From Corticibacter populi (GTDB lineage: Bacteria > Pseudomonadota > Gammaproteobacteria > Burkholderiales > Burkholderiaceae_C), in the NCBI RefSeq assembly GCF_004217315.1, contig NZ_SGWR01000005.1:310001-374000 (forward strand): 64,000 bases of DNA, given 5' to 3'. This document shows positions 56,689-64,000 of the stretch, piece by piece; position 1 is the first letter of the stretch, and each line of letters opens with the position of its first letter. The notes beneath the pieces are model-generated. The model did no database searches. It was not told the DNA's origin and saw only the letters and a program-made list of their open reading frames with translations. Both the position numbers and the translations under genes were made by a program.

Positions 56689-57549
56689 ATGACACCACAA
56701 GACCAGCCGCCCACCGACCCTGCCGCAACGCCATCCGCCACCGAGGCGGAGCCCGTCACCCAGCGGCCACCGCCGCGCAAGGGCATCTACATGCTGCCCA
56801 ACATGGTGACGCTGGCTGCGCTATTCTGCGGCTTCTATGCCATCGTCATGGCGATGAACAAGCGCTTTGATCTGGCGACCACCGCGATCTTCGCCGCGAT
56901 GATCCTCGACGGGCTCGATGGCCGCGTGGCACGCCTGACTCGCACGCAAAGCGCCTTTGGCGAGCAAATGGATTCGCTCTCGGACATGGTCTCCTTCGGC
57001 GCTGCGCCGGCGCTGGTCGCCTACGAATGGGCTCTGCAGGGCCTGGGGCGCTGGGGCTGGATCGCCGCCTTCGTCTACTGTGCCTGCGCGGCCTTGCGCT
57101 TGGCGCGCTTCAACGTCAATACTTCGGTGGTGGACAAGCGCTGGTTCCAGGGCCTGCCTTCGCCGTCGGCGGCTGCGCTGGTGGCCGGTTTCATCTGGCT
57201 GATGACGGACGAGGGACGCGGCTACGACGCCTATGTTTCCACCAGTGTCGAGGCCTGGCTGATGTTCGCCATCACGCTGTATGCGGGCATCACCATGGTC
57301 ACCAACCTGCCGTTCTACAGCTTCAAAGACCTGCAGGCGCGCCGCTCGGTGCCCTTTGTCAGCGTGGTGCTGGTGGTGCTGCTGATCGCGGTCATCAACA
57401 TCGACCCGCCGCTGGTGCTGTTCGGCATGTTCGTGCTGTATGCGCTCAGTGGGTTCATCGTCTATGTGCGCCGCCGTGCGCGTGGCCAGCCCACCAGCGT
57501 CATCAGCATCTCCACCGACGAGCCTGAAGAGCAGGGCCTGCATAAATAA
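56689..57549 (+). CDS. pssA: CDP-diacylglycerol-serine O-phosphatidyltransferase
   Basis: The 286-residue membrane enzyme makes phosphatidylserine, the precursor of phosphatidylethanolamine. The CDP-alcohol phosphotransferase motif is complete: DGLDGRVARLTRTQSAFGEQ continuing to MDSLSDMVSFG. About seven or eight helices follow a 35-residue Pro-rich cytoplasmic start. It is the integral-membrane type II enzyme. The ATG at 56689 is chosen by position; the upstream open frame overlaps the ilvC terminator. The next transcript (leu leader) begins 39 bases after the stop. Confidence 0.93.
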   Translation: MTPQDQPPTDPAATPSATEAEPVTQRPPPRKGIYMLPNMVTLAALFCGFYAIVMAMNKRFDLATTAIFAAMILDGLDGRVARLTRTQSAFGEQMDSLSDMVSFGAAPALVAYEWALQGLGRWGWIAAFVYCACAALRLARFNVNTSVVDKRWFQGLPSPSAAALVAGFIWLMTDEGRGYDAYVSTSVEAWLMFAITLYAGITMVTNLPFYSFKDLQARRSVPFVSVVLVVLLIAVINIDPPLVLFGMFVLYALSGFIVYVRRRARGQPTSVISISTDEPEEQGLHK

Positions 57550-57552
57550 AGT

Positions 57553-57582
57553 TTGGCCGCAGCGCAGAAATTGCGCTACACT
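57553..57582 (+). promoter_or_regulatory. Promoter of the leu leader and leuA
   Basis: TTGGCC (57553-57558) and TACACT (57577-57582) are 18 bases apart. The first transcribed base would be about 57589, the A of the leader-peptide ATG, so the leader peptide is probably translated from a leaderless 5' end. Confidence 0.7.
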
Positions 57583-57588
57583 TATCCG

Positions 57589-57654
57589 ATGCAAAAGCTT
57601 TCCCTAGTGCTACTAGCCAACGTCCAACGGGCGGGTTTGGTAGTGCGCGCATAG
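57589..57654 (+). CDS. leuL: Leucine operon leader peptide
   Basis: A 21-codon open frame encodes MQKLSLVLLANVQRAGLVVR plus a final Ala, then TAG. Five residues are leucine (positions 4, 6, 8, 9 and 17); three use CTA, a rare codon in such GC-rich DNA, two of them adjacent. Four valines are also present. No ribosome binding site precedes the ATG, which falls at the predicted transcription start. It is followed by a terminator and leuA, the layout of a classical leucine attenuator. It is too short for standard gene finders, so databases may lack it. Confidence 0.8.
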   Translation: MQKLSLVLLANVQRAGLVVRA

Positions 57655-57676
57655 TTTTTGTAGACCCTACTTTCCC

Positions 57677-57717
57677 AACGGCCCGTATGCTTGTCAGCGA
57701 CGGGCCGTTTTGCTTTT
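57677..57717 (+). terminator. Leucine attenuator: terminator with competing antiterminator
   Basis: The terminator stem AACGGCCCGT (57677-57686) pairs with ACGGGCCGTT (57700-57709), with a 13-base loop and TTTTGCTTTT tail. Its 5' arm can instead pair with upstream sequence inside leuL: ACGGGC (57627-57632) with GCCCGT (57681-57686), GGG (57633-57635) with CCC (57674-57676) and GGTAG (57639-57643) with CTACT (57667-57671). A ribosome stalled at the early Leu codons would leave that segment free, allowing antitermination; one reaching the stop would cover it. Confidence 0.75.
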
Positions 57718-57767
57718 CCCCTTTTTCCGCTGGCAGCATCAACCTTCATTGAACAGGAACCCCGACC

Positions 57768-59453
57768 ATGATGTTGAAGAACCCCGCCACCAAGTACCGT
57801 CCGTTTGCCCCGGTGCACCTCAAGGATCGCACCTGGCCGGACGCGGTGATCACCAAGCCGCCGGTGTGGTGCAGCGTGGACCTGCGCGACGGCAATCAGG
57901 CGCTGATCGAGCCGATGGACATGGAGCGCAAGCTGCGCATGTTCAAGACGCTGGTGGAGATCGGCTTCAAGGAGATCGAGATCGGCTTTCCATCGGCCTC
58001 GCAGATCGAATTCGATTTCACGCGCCGGCTCATCGAGGAAGACCTGATTCCCGAGGATGTGACGGTGCAGGTGCTGACGCAGGCTCGCGAGCACCTGGTG
58101 CGCCGCACCTTCGAATCCCTCAAGGGCGTGCGCCGCGCCATCGTGCACCTCTACAACGCCACCGCACCGGTGATGCGCGAGGTGGTGCTGGGCATGAGCG
58201 AGGACGAGATCGTCGCGCTTGCGCGCAGCAATGCGCAGCTCTTCAAGGACATTGCCGCGCAGTACCCGGAGACCGACTGGGTGTTCGAGTATTCGCCCGA
58301 GATGTATTCGGATACCGAGCTGGCCTTCAGCAAGCGCGTCGTCGATGCCGTCACCGAGGTATGGCAGCCCACGCCGGAGAAGAAGTGCATCATCAACCTG
58401 CCGACCACGGTCGAGCATTCGACACCGAACATCTTTGCCGACATGGTCGAGTGGACCGGCCGCAACCTGCTGCGTCGCGATGCCATCGTGCTGTCGGTGC
58501 ATCCGCACAATGACCGCGGCACCGGCACCGCCACCGCCGAGCTGGCGCTGATGGCCGGTGCCGATCGACTCGAGGGCTGCCTGTTCGGCAACGGCGAACG
58601 CACCGGCAACCTCGACATCGTCAATGTCGCGCTGAACATGTACATCCAGGGCGTCGATCCCGAGCTGGATTTCTCCCACATCGACGAAATCAAGCGCACC
58701 GTCGAGCACTGCAACCAGCTGCCTGTGCACCCGCGTCACCCGTATGTGGGCGAGCTGGTGTTCACTTCGTTCTCGGGTTCGCACCAGGATGCCATCAAGA
58801 AGGCTTTCAACGCCCGCAAGGAAGGCGACATCTGGGACATGCCCTATCTGCCGATCGACCCGAAGGACCTGGGCCGCAGCTACGAAGCGGTGATCCGTGT
58901 CAACAGCCAGTCCGGCAAGGGCGGCATCTCCTATCTGCTCGAGAGCGAGTACAAGGTGGTGTTGCCACGCAAGCTGCAGATCGAATTCAGCCAGGTGGTG
59001 CAAAAGACCATGGACAGCGAAGGCACCGAACTGACCGCCAAGGACATCTGGACGATCTTCCAGCAGGAGTTCCGTCTCGAGGAGACAGCACCCAGCTACC
59101 AGCTCGGTGGCGATGGCGCGCAGACCAGCATCGAGGCCACCATTCGCAAGAGTGGCGCTGCTGCCAAGGTCACGGGCCATGGCGAAGGACCGATCGATGC
59201 CTTCGTGCATGCATTGAGCCAGGCCACCGGCAGGGACGTGCGCGTGCTCGATTACGCCGAGCACGCGGTGGGGGCTGGCGCCAATGCGCAGGCCATGGCC
59301 TATGTGGAGGTCAGTGTCGACGACATCCATGCCTGGGGCGTCGGCAGCAATCCGAACATCGTCACGGCCTCGATCAAGGCGATCCTCTCTGGACTTGAGC
59401 GCGCGGGTGTCGATCTGCGCGCGCTGCAGGGCGAGGCCGCCACGGCCAGCTGA
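57768..59453 (+). CDS. leuA: 2-isopropylmalate synthase (long type)
   Basis: The 561-residue enzyme condenses acetyl-CoA with 2-oxoisovalerate, the first step specific to leucine. The TIM-barrel part has [17 protein letters not shown] with the metal-binding Asp, [18 protein letters not shown] with the His pair, and [20 protein letters not shown]. Residues 430-561 are the LeuA dimer/allosteric domain for leucine feedback. N-terminus [20 protein letters not shown] is that of the long LeuA2 group. It is controlled by the leader upstream. Confidence 0.97.
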   Translation: MMLKNPATKYRPFAPVHLKDRTWPDAVITKPPVWCSVDLRDGNQALIEPMDMERKLRMFKTLVEIGFKEIEIGFPSASQIEFDFTRRLIEEDLIPEDVTVQVLTQAREHLVRRTFESLKGVRRAIVHLYNATAPVMREVVLGMSEDEIVALARSNAQLFKDIAAQYPETDWVFEYSPEMYSDTELAFSKRVVDAVTEVWQPTPEKKCIINLPTTVEHSTPNIFADMVEWTGRNLLRRDAIVLSVHPHNDRGTGTATAELALMAGADRLEGCLFGNGERTGNLDIVNVALNMYIQGVDPELDFSHIDEIKRTVEHCNQLPVHPRHPYVGELVFTSFSGSHQDAIKKAFNARKEGDIWDMPYLPIDPKDLGRSYEAVIRVNSQSGKGGISYLLESEYKVVLPRKLQIEFSQVVQKTMDSEGTELTAKDIWTIFQQEFRLEETAPSYQLGGDGAQTSIEATIRKSGAAAKVTGHGEGPIDAFVHALSQATGRDVRVLDYAEHAVGAGANAQAMAYVEVSVDDIHAWGVGSNPNIVTASIKAILSGLERAGVDLRALQGEAATAS

Positions 59454-59505
59454 TGGTGGCCTGATGCCGGCCGGGCCGCAAGCGGGGCCGGTGCAGCGCA
59501 TGCAC

Positions 59506-59534
59506 TTGGCCGGGCGGCGCCCTTCTGCTATCGT
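59506..59534 (+). promoter_or_regulatory. Candidate promoter of maeB
   Basis: TTGGCC (59506-59511) and TATCGT (59529-59534) are separated by 17 bases. Transcription would begin about 115 bases before the maeB ATG. The -10 box is a weak match. Confidence 0.45.
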
Positions 59535-59655
59535 TCGCAGCCTGCGCAAACCGGCGTCCGACAGACATCTGGAGACCTGCGGGCGCCGCCATGGCATGCT
59601 TTGGTGCTGCGCCTTGACAGCGCATGCCGTTCCCTTTCCTTGAGAACCCATTTCT

Positions 59656-61956
59656 ATGCATTCGAACAAGAAGCCGCTATCCGATGCCGAACAGGCGCTG
59701 CGCGCCGCCGCGCTGGACTACCACCGCTCGCCAAGCCGGGGCAAGATCGCCGTCACGCCCACCAAGCCCCTCTCCAACCAGCGCGACCTCTCGCTGGCCT
59801 ATTCGCCGGGTGTTGCCTATCCGTGCCTGGACATCCAGGCTGATCCGGCGCTTGCCGCCGAGTACACCTCGCGCGGCAACCTGGTCGGCGTGATCACCAA
59901 TGGCACGGCAGTGCTGGGCCTGGGCGACATCGGCCCGCTGGCGGGCAAGCCGGTGATGGAAGGCAAGGGCTGCCTCTTCAAGAAGTTCGCCGGCGTGGAT
60001 GTGTTCGACATCGAACTGGCCGAGCGTGATCCGGACAAGCTCGTCGAGATCATCGCTGCGCTGGAGCCGACGCTCGGCGGCATCAACCTCGAGGACATCA
60101 AGGCGCCCGAGTGTTTTTACATTGAGCAGGAACTCTCCAAGCGCATGAACATTCCGGTGTTCCATGACGACCAGCATGGCACCGCCATCATTTCCTCGGC
60201 TGCGTTGCTCAATGGCCTGGAGCTGGTGGGCAAAAAGATCGGTGATGTGAAGGTGGCGGTCTCGGGCGCCGGTGCGGCGGCGATTGCCTGCATCAACGTC
60301 ATGATTGGCCTGGGGGTCAAGCTCGAAAACGTGTTCGTGGCCGACTCCAAGGGCGTCATCCATGCAGGACGCAGCAACCTGGACCCGTCCAAGGCGCGCT
60401 TTGCGCAGCAGACCGAGGCGCGCACGCTGGCCGACATCGTCGCCGGCGCCGATGTGTTCCTGGGCTGTTCGGCGCCCGGTGTGCTGACGGCCGAGATGCT
60501 GGGTACCATGGCCGACAAGCCGATCGTGCTGGCCTTGGCCAATCCCGAACCGGAAATCCGCCCTGAACTCGCCAAGGCCGTGCGCCCGGACGTGATCATC
60601 GCTACCGGCCGCTCGGATTACCCGAACCAGGTCAATAACGTCCTGTGCTTCCCTTACATCTTCCGCGGCGCGCTTGACTGTGGTGCTACCAAGATCACCG
60701 AGGCGATGAAGCTCGCCTGCGTCCATGAAATCGCCGCGCTGGCCAAGGCCGAAGCGAGCGACGAGGTGGCCGCTGCCTATTCCGGCCAAGAGCTCTCCTT
60801 CGGCCCGGATTACCTGATTCCCACGCCTTTCGATGTGCGCCTGATCCTGCGCATCGCGCCGGCCGTGGCCAAAGCGGCTGCCGAGTCGGGCGTGGCCACG
60901 CGGCCGATCGAGGACATCGACGCCTACCGCGACAGCCTGCAGCGCTTCGTCTACCAGACCGGCATGTTCATGAAGCCGGTGTTCCATGCCGCCAAGGCCA
61001 ACCTGCGCCGCGTTGCCTATGCCGAGGGCGAGGACGAGCGCGTGCTGCGCGCCGCTCAGGTGGTGGTGGACGAACGCCTGGCCAAGCCGATCCTGGTGGG
61101 CCGCCCTGCCGTGATTGCCGATCGCATCAAGCGCGCCGGCCTGCGCATCGAACTGGGCAAGGACGTCGAGAACGTCAATCCAGAGGACGATCCGCGTTTC
61201 CGCCAATATTGGGAAGCCTATTACAAGATCATGGGCCGCAATGGCGTCACGCCAGAGGCTGCCAAGACGGCGGTGCGCCGCTCCAACACCATCATCGCCG
61301 CATTGATGATCCATCTGGGCGATGCCGATGCCATGCTGTGCGGCATGGTCGGCCGCTTCGACAACCACCTGCGCCGCATCAAGGACATTCTCGGCGTGCG
61401 CGATGGTTCCGAAGGCCTCGCCACCATCAATGCATTGCTGCTGGAGAACCGTACGATGTTCGTGGCCGACACCTACATTCATGAGGATCCGGATCCCGAA
61501 GGGCTGGTCTCCATCGCCCACATGGCAGTGCGCGAAGTGCAGCGCTTTGGCGTGCCACCAAAGGTGGCCTTCCTCTCGCATTCGAACTTCGGCTCATCCT
61601 CGCGCCCCAGTGCACTGAAGATGCGCCGCGCCACTGAACTCTTCAAGCAGCGCTATCCCGACATCGAATGCGATGGCGAGATGCACGGCGATGCCGCATT
61701 GTCCGAGGCGGTGCGTCATCGCACGCTGCCTGATTCGACGCTGAGCTCCGATGCCAACATCCTGATCTGCCCGAATCTGGATTCGGCCAACATCCTCTTC
61801 AATGTGCTCAAGGAAGTCAGCGGCCATGGCACGACCATCGGTCCCGTCCTGATGGGGGCGGCCGCACCGGCCCACGTGCTGACGCCTTCGGCCACCGTGC
61901 GCCGCATCGTCAACATGACGGCACTGGCGGCGGCCAACGTCGGCGCGGTTTCCTGA
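59656..61956 (+). CDS. maeB: NADP-dependent malic enzyme with phosphotransacetylase-like domain
   Basis: The 766-residue protein is the large MaeB type. Residues 1-430 are malic enzyme: [58 protein letters not shown] with the metal-binding Asp residues and [20 protein letters not shown] for NADP. Residues 440-766 are a phosphate acetyltransferase-like domain ([20 protein letters not shown]), regulatory in E. coli MaeB. It decarboxylates malate to pyruvate. A strong hairpin follows the stop. Confidence 0.96.
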   Translation: MHSNKKPLSDAEQALRAAALDYHRSPSRGKIAVTPTKPLSNQRDLSLAYSPGVAYPCLDIQADPALAAEYTSRGNLVGVITNGTAVLGLGDIGPLAGKPVMEGKGCLFKKFAGVDVFDIELAERDPDKLVEIIAALEPTLGGINLEDIKAPECFYIEQELSKRMNIPVFHDDQHGTAIISSAALLNGLELVGKKIGDVKVAVSGAGAAAIACINVMIGLGVKLENVFVADSKGVIHAGRSNLDPSKARFAQQTEARTLADIVAGADVFLGCSAPGVLTAEMLGTMADKPIVLALANPEPEIRPELAKAVRPDVIIATGRSDYPNQVNNVLCFPYIFRGALDCGATKITEAMKLACVHEIAALAKAEASDEVAAAYSGQELSFGPDYLIPTPFDVRLILRIAPAVAKAAAESGVATRPIEDIDAYRDSLQRFVYQTGMFMKPVFHAAKANLRRVAYAEGEDERVLRAAQVVVDERLAKPILVGRPAVIADRIKRAGLRIELGKDVENVNPEDDPRFRQYWEAYYKIMGRNGVTPEAAKTAVRRSNTIIAALMIHLGDADAMLCGMVGRFDNHLRRIKDILGVRDGSEGLATINALLLENRTMFVADTYIHEDPDPEGLVSIAHMAVREVQRFGVPPKVAFLSHSNFGSSSRPSALKMRRATELFKQRYPDIECDGEMHGDAALSEAVRHRTLPDSTLSSDANILICPNLDSANILFNVLKEVSGHGTTIGPVLMGAAAPAHVLTPSATVRRIVNMTALAAANVGAVS

Positions 61957-62000
61957 AAGCGCGCAGCCGCCCTTGGCGGGTGGCACATGACCTGAGACCC

Positions 62001-62031
62001 TGGCCCCGCATGGCAATGCCATGCGGGGCCA
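62001..62031. terminator. Hairpin between convergent maeB and CoA-transferase genes
   Basis: TGGCCCCGCATGGC (62001-62014) pairs perfectly with GCCATGCGGGGCCA (62018-62031) around a three-base loop AAT, a 14-pair stem. There is no long T tract on either side, so it may act as a bidirectional terminator or transcript-stabilising stem between the two convergent stops. Confidence 0.6.
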
Positions 62032-62100
62032 TTCTGCTGTGGGATTCGGTAGGCGGGGGAGGATTCGCCAGTCGGGCCTGACTGTTGCGCCCCGAATGCG

Positions 62101-63312
62101 TCAGCCCACCGCGCCCTGTGCGTGCAAATCGGCGATCTGTGCCTCGTTCAGACCGAGTGATCGCAGGATCGCCTGGCTGTGCTCGCCCAGGCGCGGCGGG
62201 TTGCGGTAGCTGCGCAGGCGTTCGCCGTCCATGCGGATCGGCAGCAGCGCCGCATGCACGATCTGGCCGGCCCGGTCACCATCGCTCAGTTCAATCGGCT
62301 CCAGTCCGCCGGTGGCCTGCAGGTGCGGATCATCGAACAACTGCTCGGGGCGCATGATCCGCGCGTGCGGCAGGCCGTGGGATTCGAAGCGCCTGGCCAC
62401 CTCCTCGACGGGCCGGTCGGCCAGCCGCTCGCGCAACAGCGGCAGCAGCCAGGGGCGGGCCTGCACGCGTGCATTGTTGCTGTGCAAATCGGCATGGGCC
62501 TTGAAATCGGGCCAGTCGAAGGCGTCGCACATGGCCAGCCAGTGGGCGTCGCTGACGGCGCAGAGGAAGATCTGCTGCCCGTCGCGCACGGTGAAAATGT
62601 CGTAGATGCCCCAAGGAGAGATGCGCTCTGGCATCGGCGCGGCGGCCTGCCCGGTGACTTCGTACTGCAGCATGTGCTGGCCCACCAGCAGCACATTGTT
62701 CTCGAACAGTGCGGCATCCACCTCCTGGCCATGCCCGGTGTTGCCGCGCTGCATCAGCGCCGCCATGGCGCCAATCGCGCCGAACATGCCGCCCATGATG
62801 TCGTTGACGCTGCTGCCCGCACGCAGTGGATCGCCCGGGCGGCCCGTCATGTAGGCCAGTCCGCCCATCATCTGCACCACCTCGTCCAGCGCGGTGCGGC
62901 TCTCATACGGACCAGGCAGGAAACCACTCAGGTTGACATACACCAGCCGCGGATTGAGGCGGCGCAGATTCGGGTAGTCCAAGCCCAACCGCGCCAGCAC
63001 GCCTGGCTTGAAGTTCTGCAGCACCACATCGGCTGTGGCGCAAAGCTTCAACGCCACCTCCAGTCCCTGCGGGCTCTTCAGGTCGATGGCGATGCTTTGC
63101 TTGTTGCGGTTGAACATCGGAAAGAAGCCGGCGCCAGCCCCGAGCAGATGGCGTGTGCCGTCGCCGCCGGGTGGCTCCACCTTGATGACCTCGGCGCCCA
63201 GGTCGGCCAGGATCATGCCGCAGGCCGGGCCCATGACCATGTGGGAGAACTCTACGACGCGCAGGCCTTGCAAGGGGCGCCGGGAGTCCGGGCTGTGACT
63301 GGTTGTCGGCAT
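62101..63312 (-). CDS. CaiB/BaiF family CoA-transferase
   Basis: The 403-residue protein belongs to the class III CoA-transferases: LQGLRVVEFSHMVMGPACGM at the start, LGAEVIKVEPPGGDGTRHL, NRNKQSIAIDLKSPQGLEV, and the catalytic Asp in the segment TALDEVVQMMGGLAYMTGRP. RRLDEV-type later parts are complete. Members move CoA between acyl groups such as oxalyl, formyl, mesaconyl or carnitine derivatives; the substrate here is unknown and no pathway partners are adjacent. The ATG at 63312 (MPTTSHSPDSRRPLQG) is preferred over an upstream Met at 63405. Confidence 0.88.
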   Translation of the reverse strand: MPTTSHSPDSRRPLQGLRVVEFSHMVMGPACGMILADLGAEVIKVEPPGGDGTRHLLGAGAGFFPMFNRNKQSIAIDLKSPQGLEVALKLCATADVVLQNFKPGVLARLGLDYPNLRRLNPRLVYVNLSGFLPGPYESRTALDEVVQMMGGLAYMTGRPGDPLRAGSSVNDIMGGMFGAIGAMAALMQRGNTGHGQEVDAALFENNVLLVGQHMLQYEVTGQAAAPMPERISPWGIYDIFTVRDGQQIFLCAVSDAHWLAMCDAFDWPDFKAHADLHSNNARVQARPWLLPLLRERLADRPVEEVARRFESHGLPHARIMRPEQLFDDPHLQATGGLEPIELSDGDRAGQIVHAALLPIRMDGERLRSYRNPPRLGEHSQAILRSLGLNEAQIADLHAQGAVG

Positions 63313-63377
63313 GGGGAAGCGATGTGTGGCCGGCACCGGCACGCGCATGGGGTGCGAACAGGCCGTGTACGTTGGTA

Positions 63378-63418
63378 AAGACAACAAAGCCGTACGGCCA
63401 GTCACGGCGATACGGCTT
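63378..63418 (-). terminator. Probable terminator of the universal stress protein gene
   Basis: On the minus strand AAGCCGTA (63411-63418) pairs with TACGGCTT (63387-63394) and is followed by TTGTTGTC. The loop is 16 bases and G/C-rich. It lies about 95 bases after the usp stop and about 65 bases before the CoA-transferase start. Confidence 0.5.
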
Positions 63419-63513
63419 GCAGGGGGTGGCTATGCCAGGGGAGGGCAACCCTTCATGCCTTCGGGCGGGCCGAAGTGCGCAGGGGCCTGTGGCCCTGGCA
63501 ATGCTGCGCGTTC

Positions 63514-63963
63514 TTAGCGCAGCACCAGGACCGGTACCTTGGCATTGGTCAGCACGTGCTGGGTCTCGCTGCCAAGCAGCAGGCGAGCGATGCCTTTGCG
63601 GCCATGCGAGGCCATGATGATCAGATCGACATTCTTTTCGGCTGCCGTCTTGAGGATGGCTTCAGAGATGTTGTCGTTGTTGACGATGATGGCCTGCACG
63701 GCAACGCCCTGCTGACGGCCAGCCTCCTCGATGGAAGCCACATACTTTTGCGACTCGGCGCGCCACTTCGCTTCGATCTCCTTGGCCTGGTCGCTGTTGA
63801 TGGGCATGCTGCCTTCCAGGTACGTGACCGGATAGCTGGGCGTCACGGTAATGGCAACCAGATCCGCGCCAGTGAGCTTGGCCAGCTCCAGCGCATGATT
63901 GGCAGCCTTCTCGGACAGCTCGGAACCATCGGTCGAAACGAGGATGTGCTTGTAGATCGACAT
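63514..63963 (-). CDS. Universal stress protein, UspA family
   Basis: The 149-residue protein is a single Usp domain. It begins MSIYKHILVSTDGSELSEKA with the nucleotide-contacting Asp, and the C-terminal ATP-binding motif is complete: MASHGRKGIARLLLGSETQH then VLTNAKVPVLVLR, fitting G-x2-G-x9-G-S. It is thus probably an ATP-binding UspFG-type protein. AAGGAG lies about ten bases upstream of the ATG. It appears monocistronic. Confidence 0.93.
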   Translation of the reverse strand: MSIYKHILVSTDGSELSEKAANHALELAKLTGADLVAITVTPSYPVTYLEGSMPINSDQAKEIEAKWRAESQKYVASIEEAGRQQGVAVQAIIVNNDNISEAILKTAAEKNVDLIIMASHGRKGIARLLLGSETQHVLTNAKVPVLVLR

Positions 63964-64000
63964 AGGGAATCTTCTCCTTCAGAGGGTTGGAATGGGTCTC

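Overview
The window is a GC-rich (roughly two-thirds G+C) chromosomal segment of a betaproteobacterium, most likely order Burkholderiales. The evidence is the 14-gene nuo operon with separate nuoC and nuoD, followed by a DUF2818 gene; several families known mainly from this group (DUF2818, DUF1178, DUF3106, DUF3619, DUF6776); a neutral Burkholderia-type porin; the hemA-prfA-prmC order; and a long LeuA. I cannot name the genus. Almost everything is core housekeeping DNA. I see no prophage, CRISPR array, rRNA gene, transposase or toxin-antitoxin pair.

Layout. 1-1060: a formaldehyde-detoxification pair (frmR, frmA cut by the window edge) with a recognisable FrmR operator, then tRNA-Leu(GAG). 1122-15765: the complete respiratory complex I operon nuoA-N, continuing into DUF2818 and DUF1178 genes. 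16663-25167: a COG3235 membrane protein, an MFS transporter, coaBC (CoA synthesis), dnaQ-type exonuclease, clpS-clpA (N-end-rule proteolysis) and an LD-carboxypeptidase with a histidine-rich start. 25385-32964: porin, MscS channel, lysS, yacG, zapD, a DUF192 protein, a Fur-family regulator, a SelW-like protein and rlmJ. 33217-36027: rplM-rpsI, a DUF6776 coiled-coil membrane protein, bactofilin and erpA. A 178-bp inverted-repeat element sits between erpA and recG. 36239-43412: recG, prmC, prfA, hemA, a small membrane protein and hemH. 43550-52495: a thioesterase-acetyltransferase fusion, SDR enzyme, RluA-type pseudouridine synthase, YbbP-type permease, then a six-gene minus-strand run led by an ECF sigma factor. 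52908-59453: ilvI-ilvH-ilvC, pssA and leuA (branched-chain amino acids and phospholipid). 59656-63963: maeB, a CaiB/BaiF CoA-transferase and a universal stress protein.

The clearest regulatory finds are (1) a leucine attenuator ahead of leuA, with a 21-residue leader peptide containing five leucine codons, a competing antiterminator and an intrinsic terminator, where the promoter places transcription start at or next to the leader ATG; (2) a perfect TATAAT seven bases upstream of the hemA start codon, suggesting leaderless hemA mRNA; (3) a strong intrinsic terminator inside the ilvIHC run; and (4) the FrmR operator. The only mobile-element-like structure is the nested inverted repeat between erpA and recG. 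All functional names rest on motif and family recognition by eye; no database search was run.
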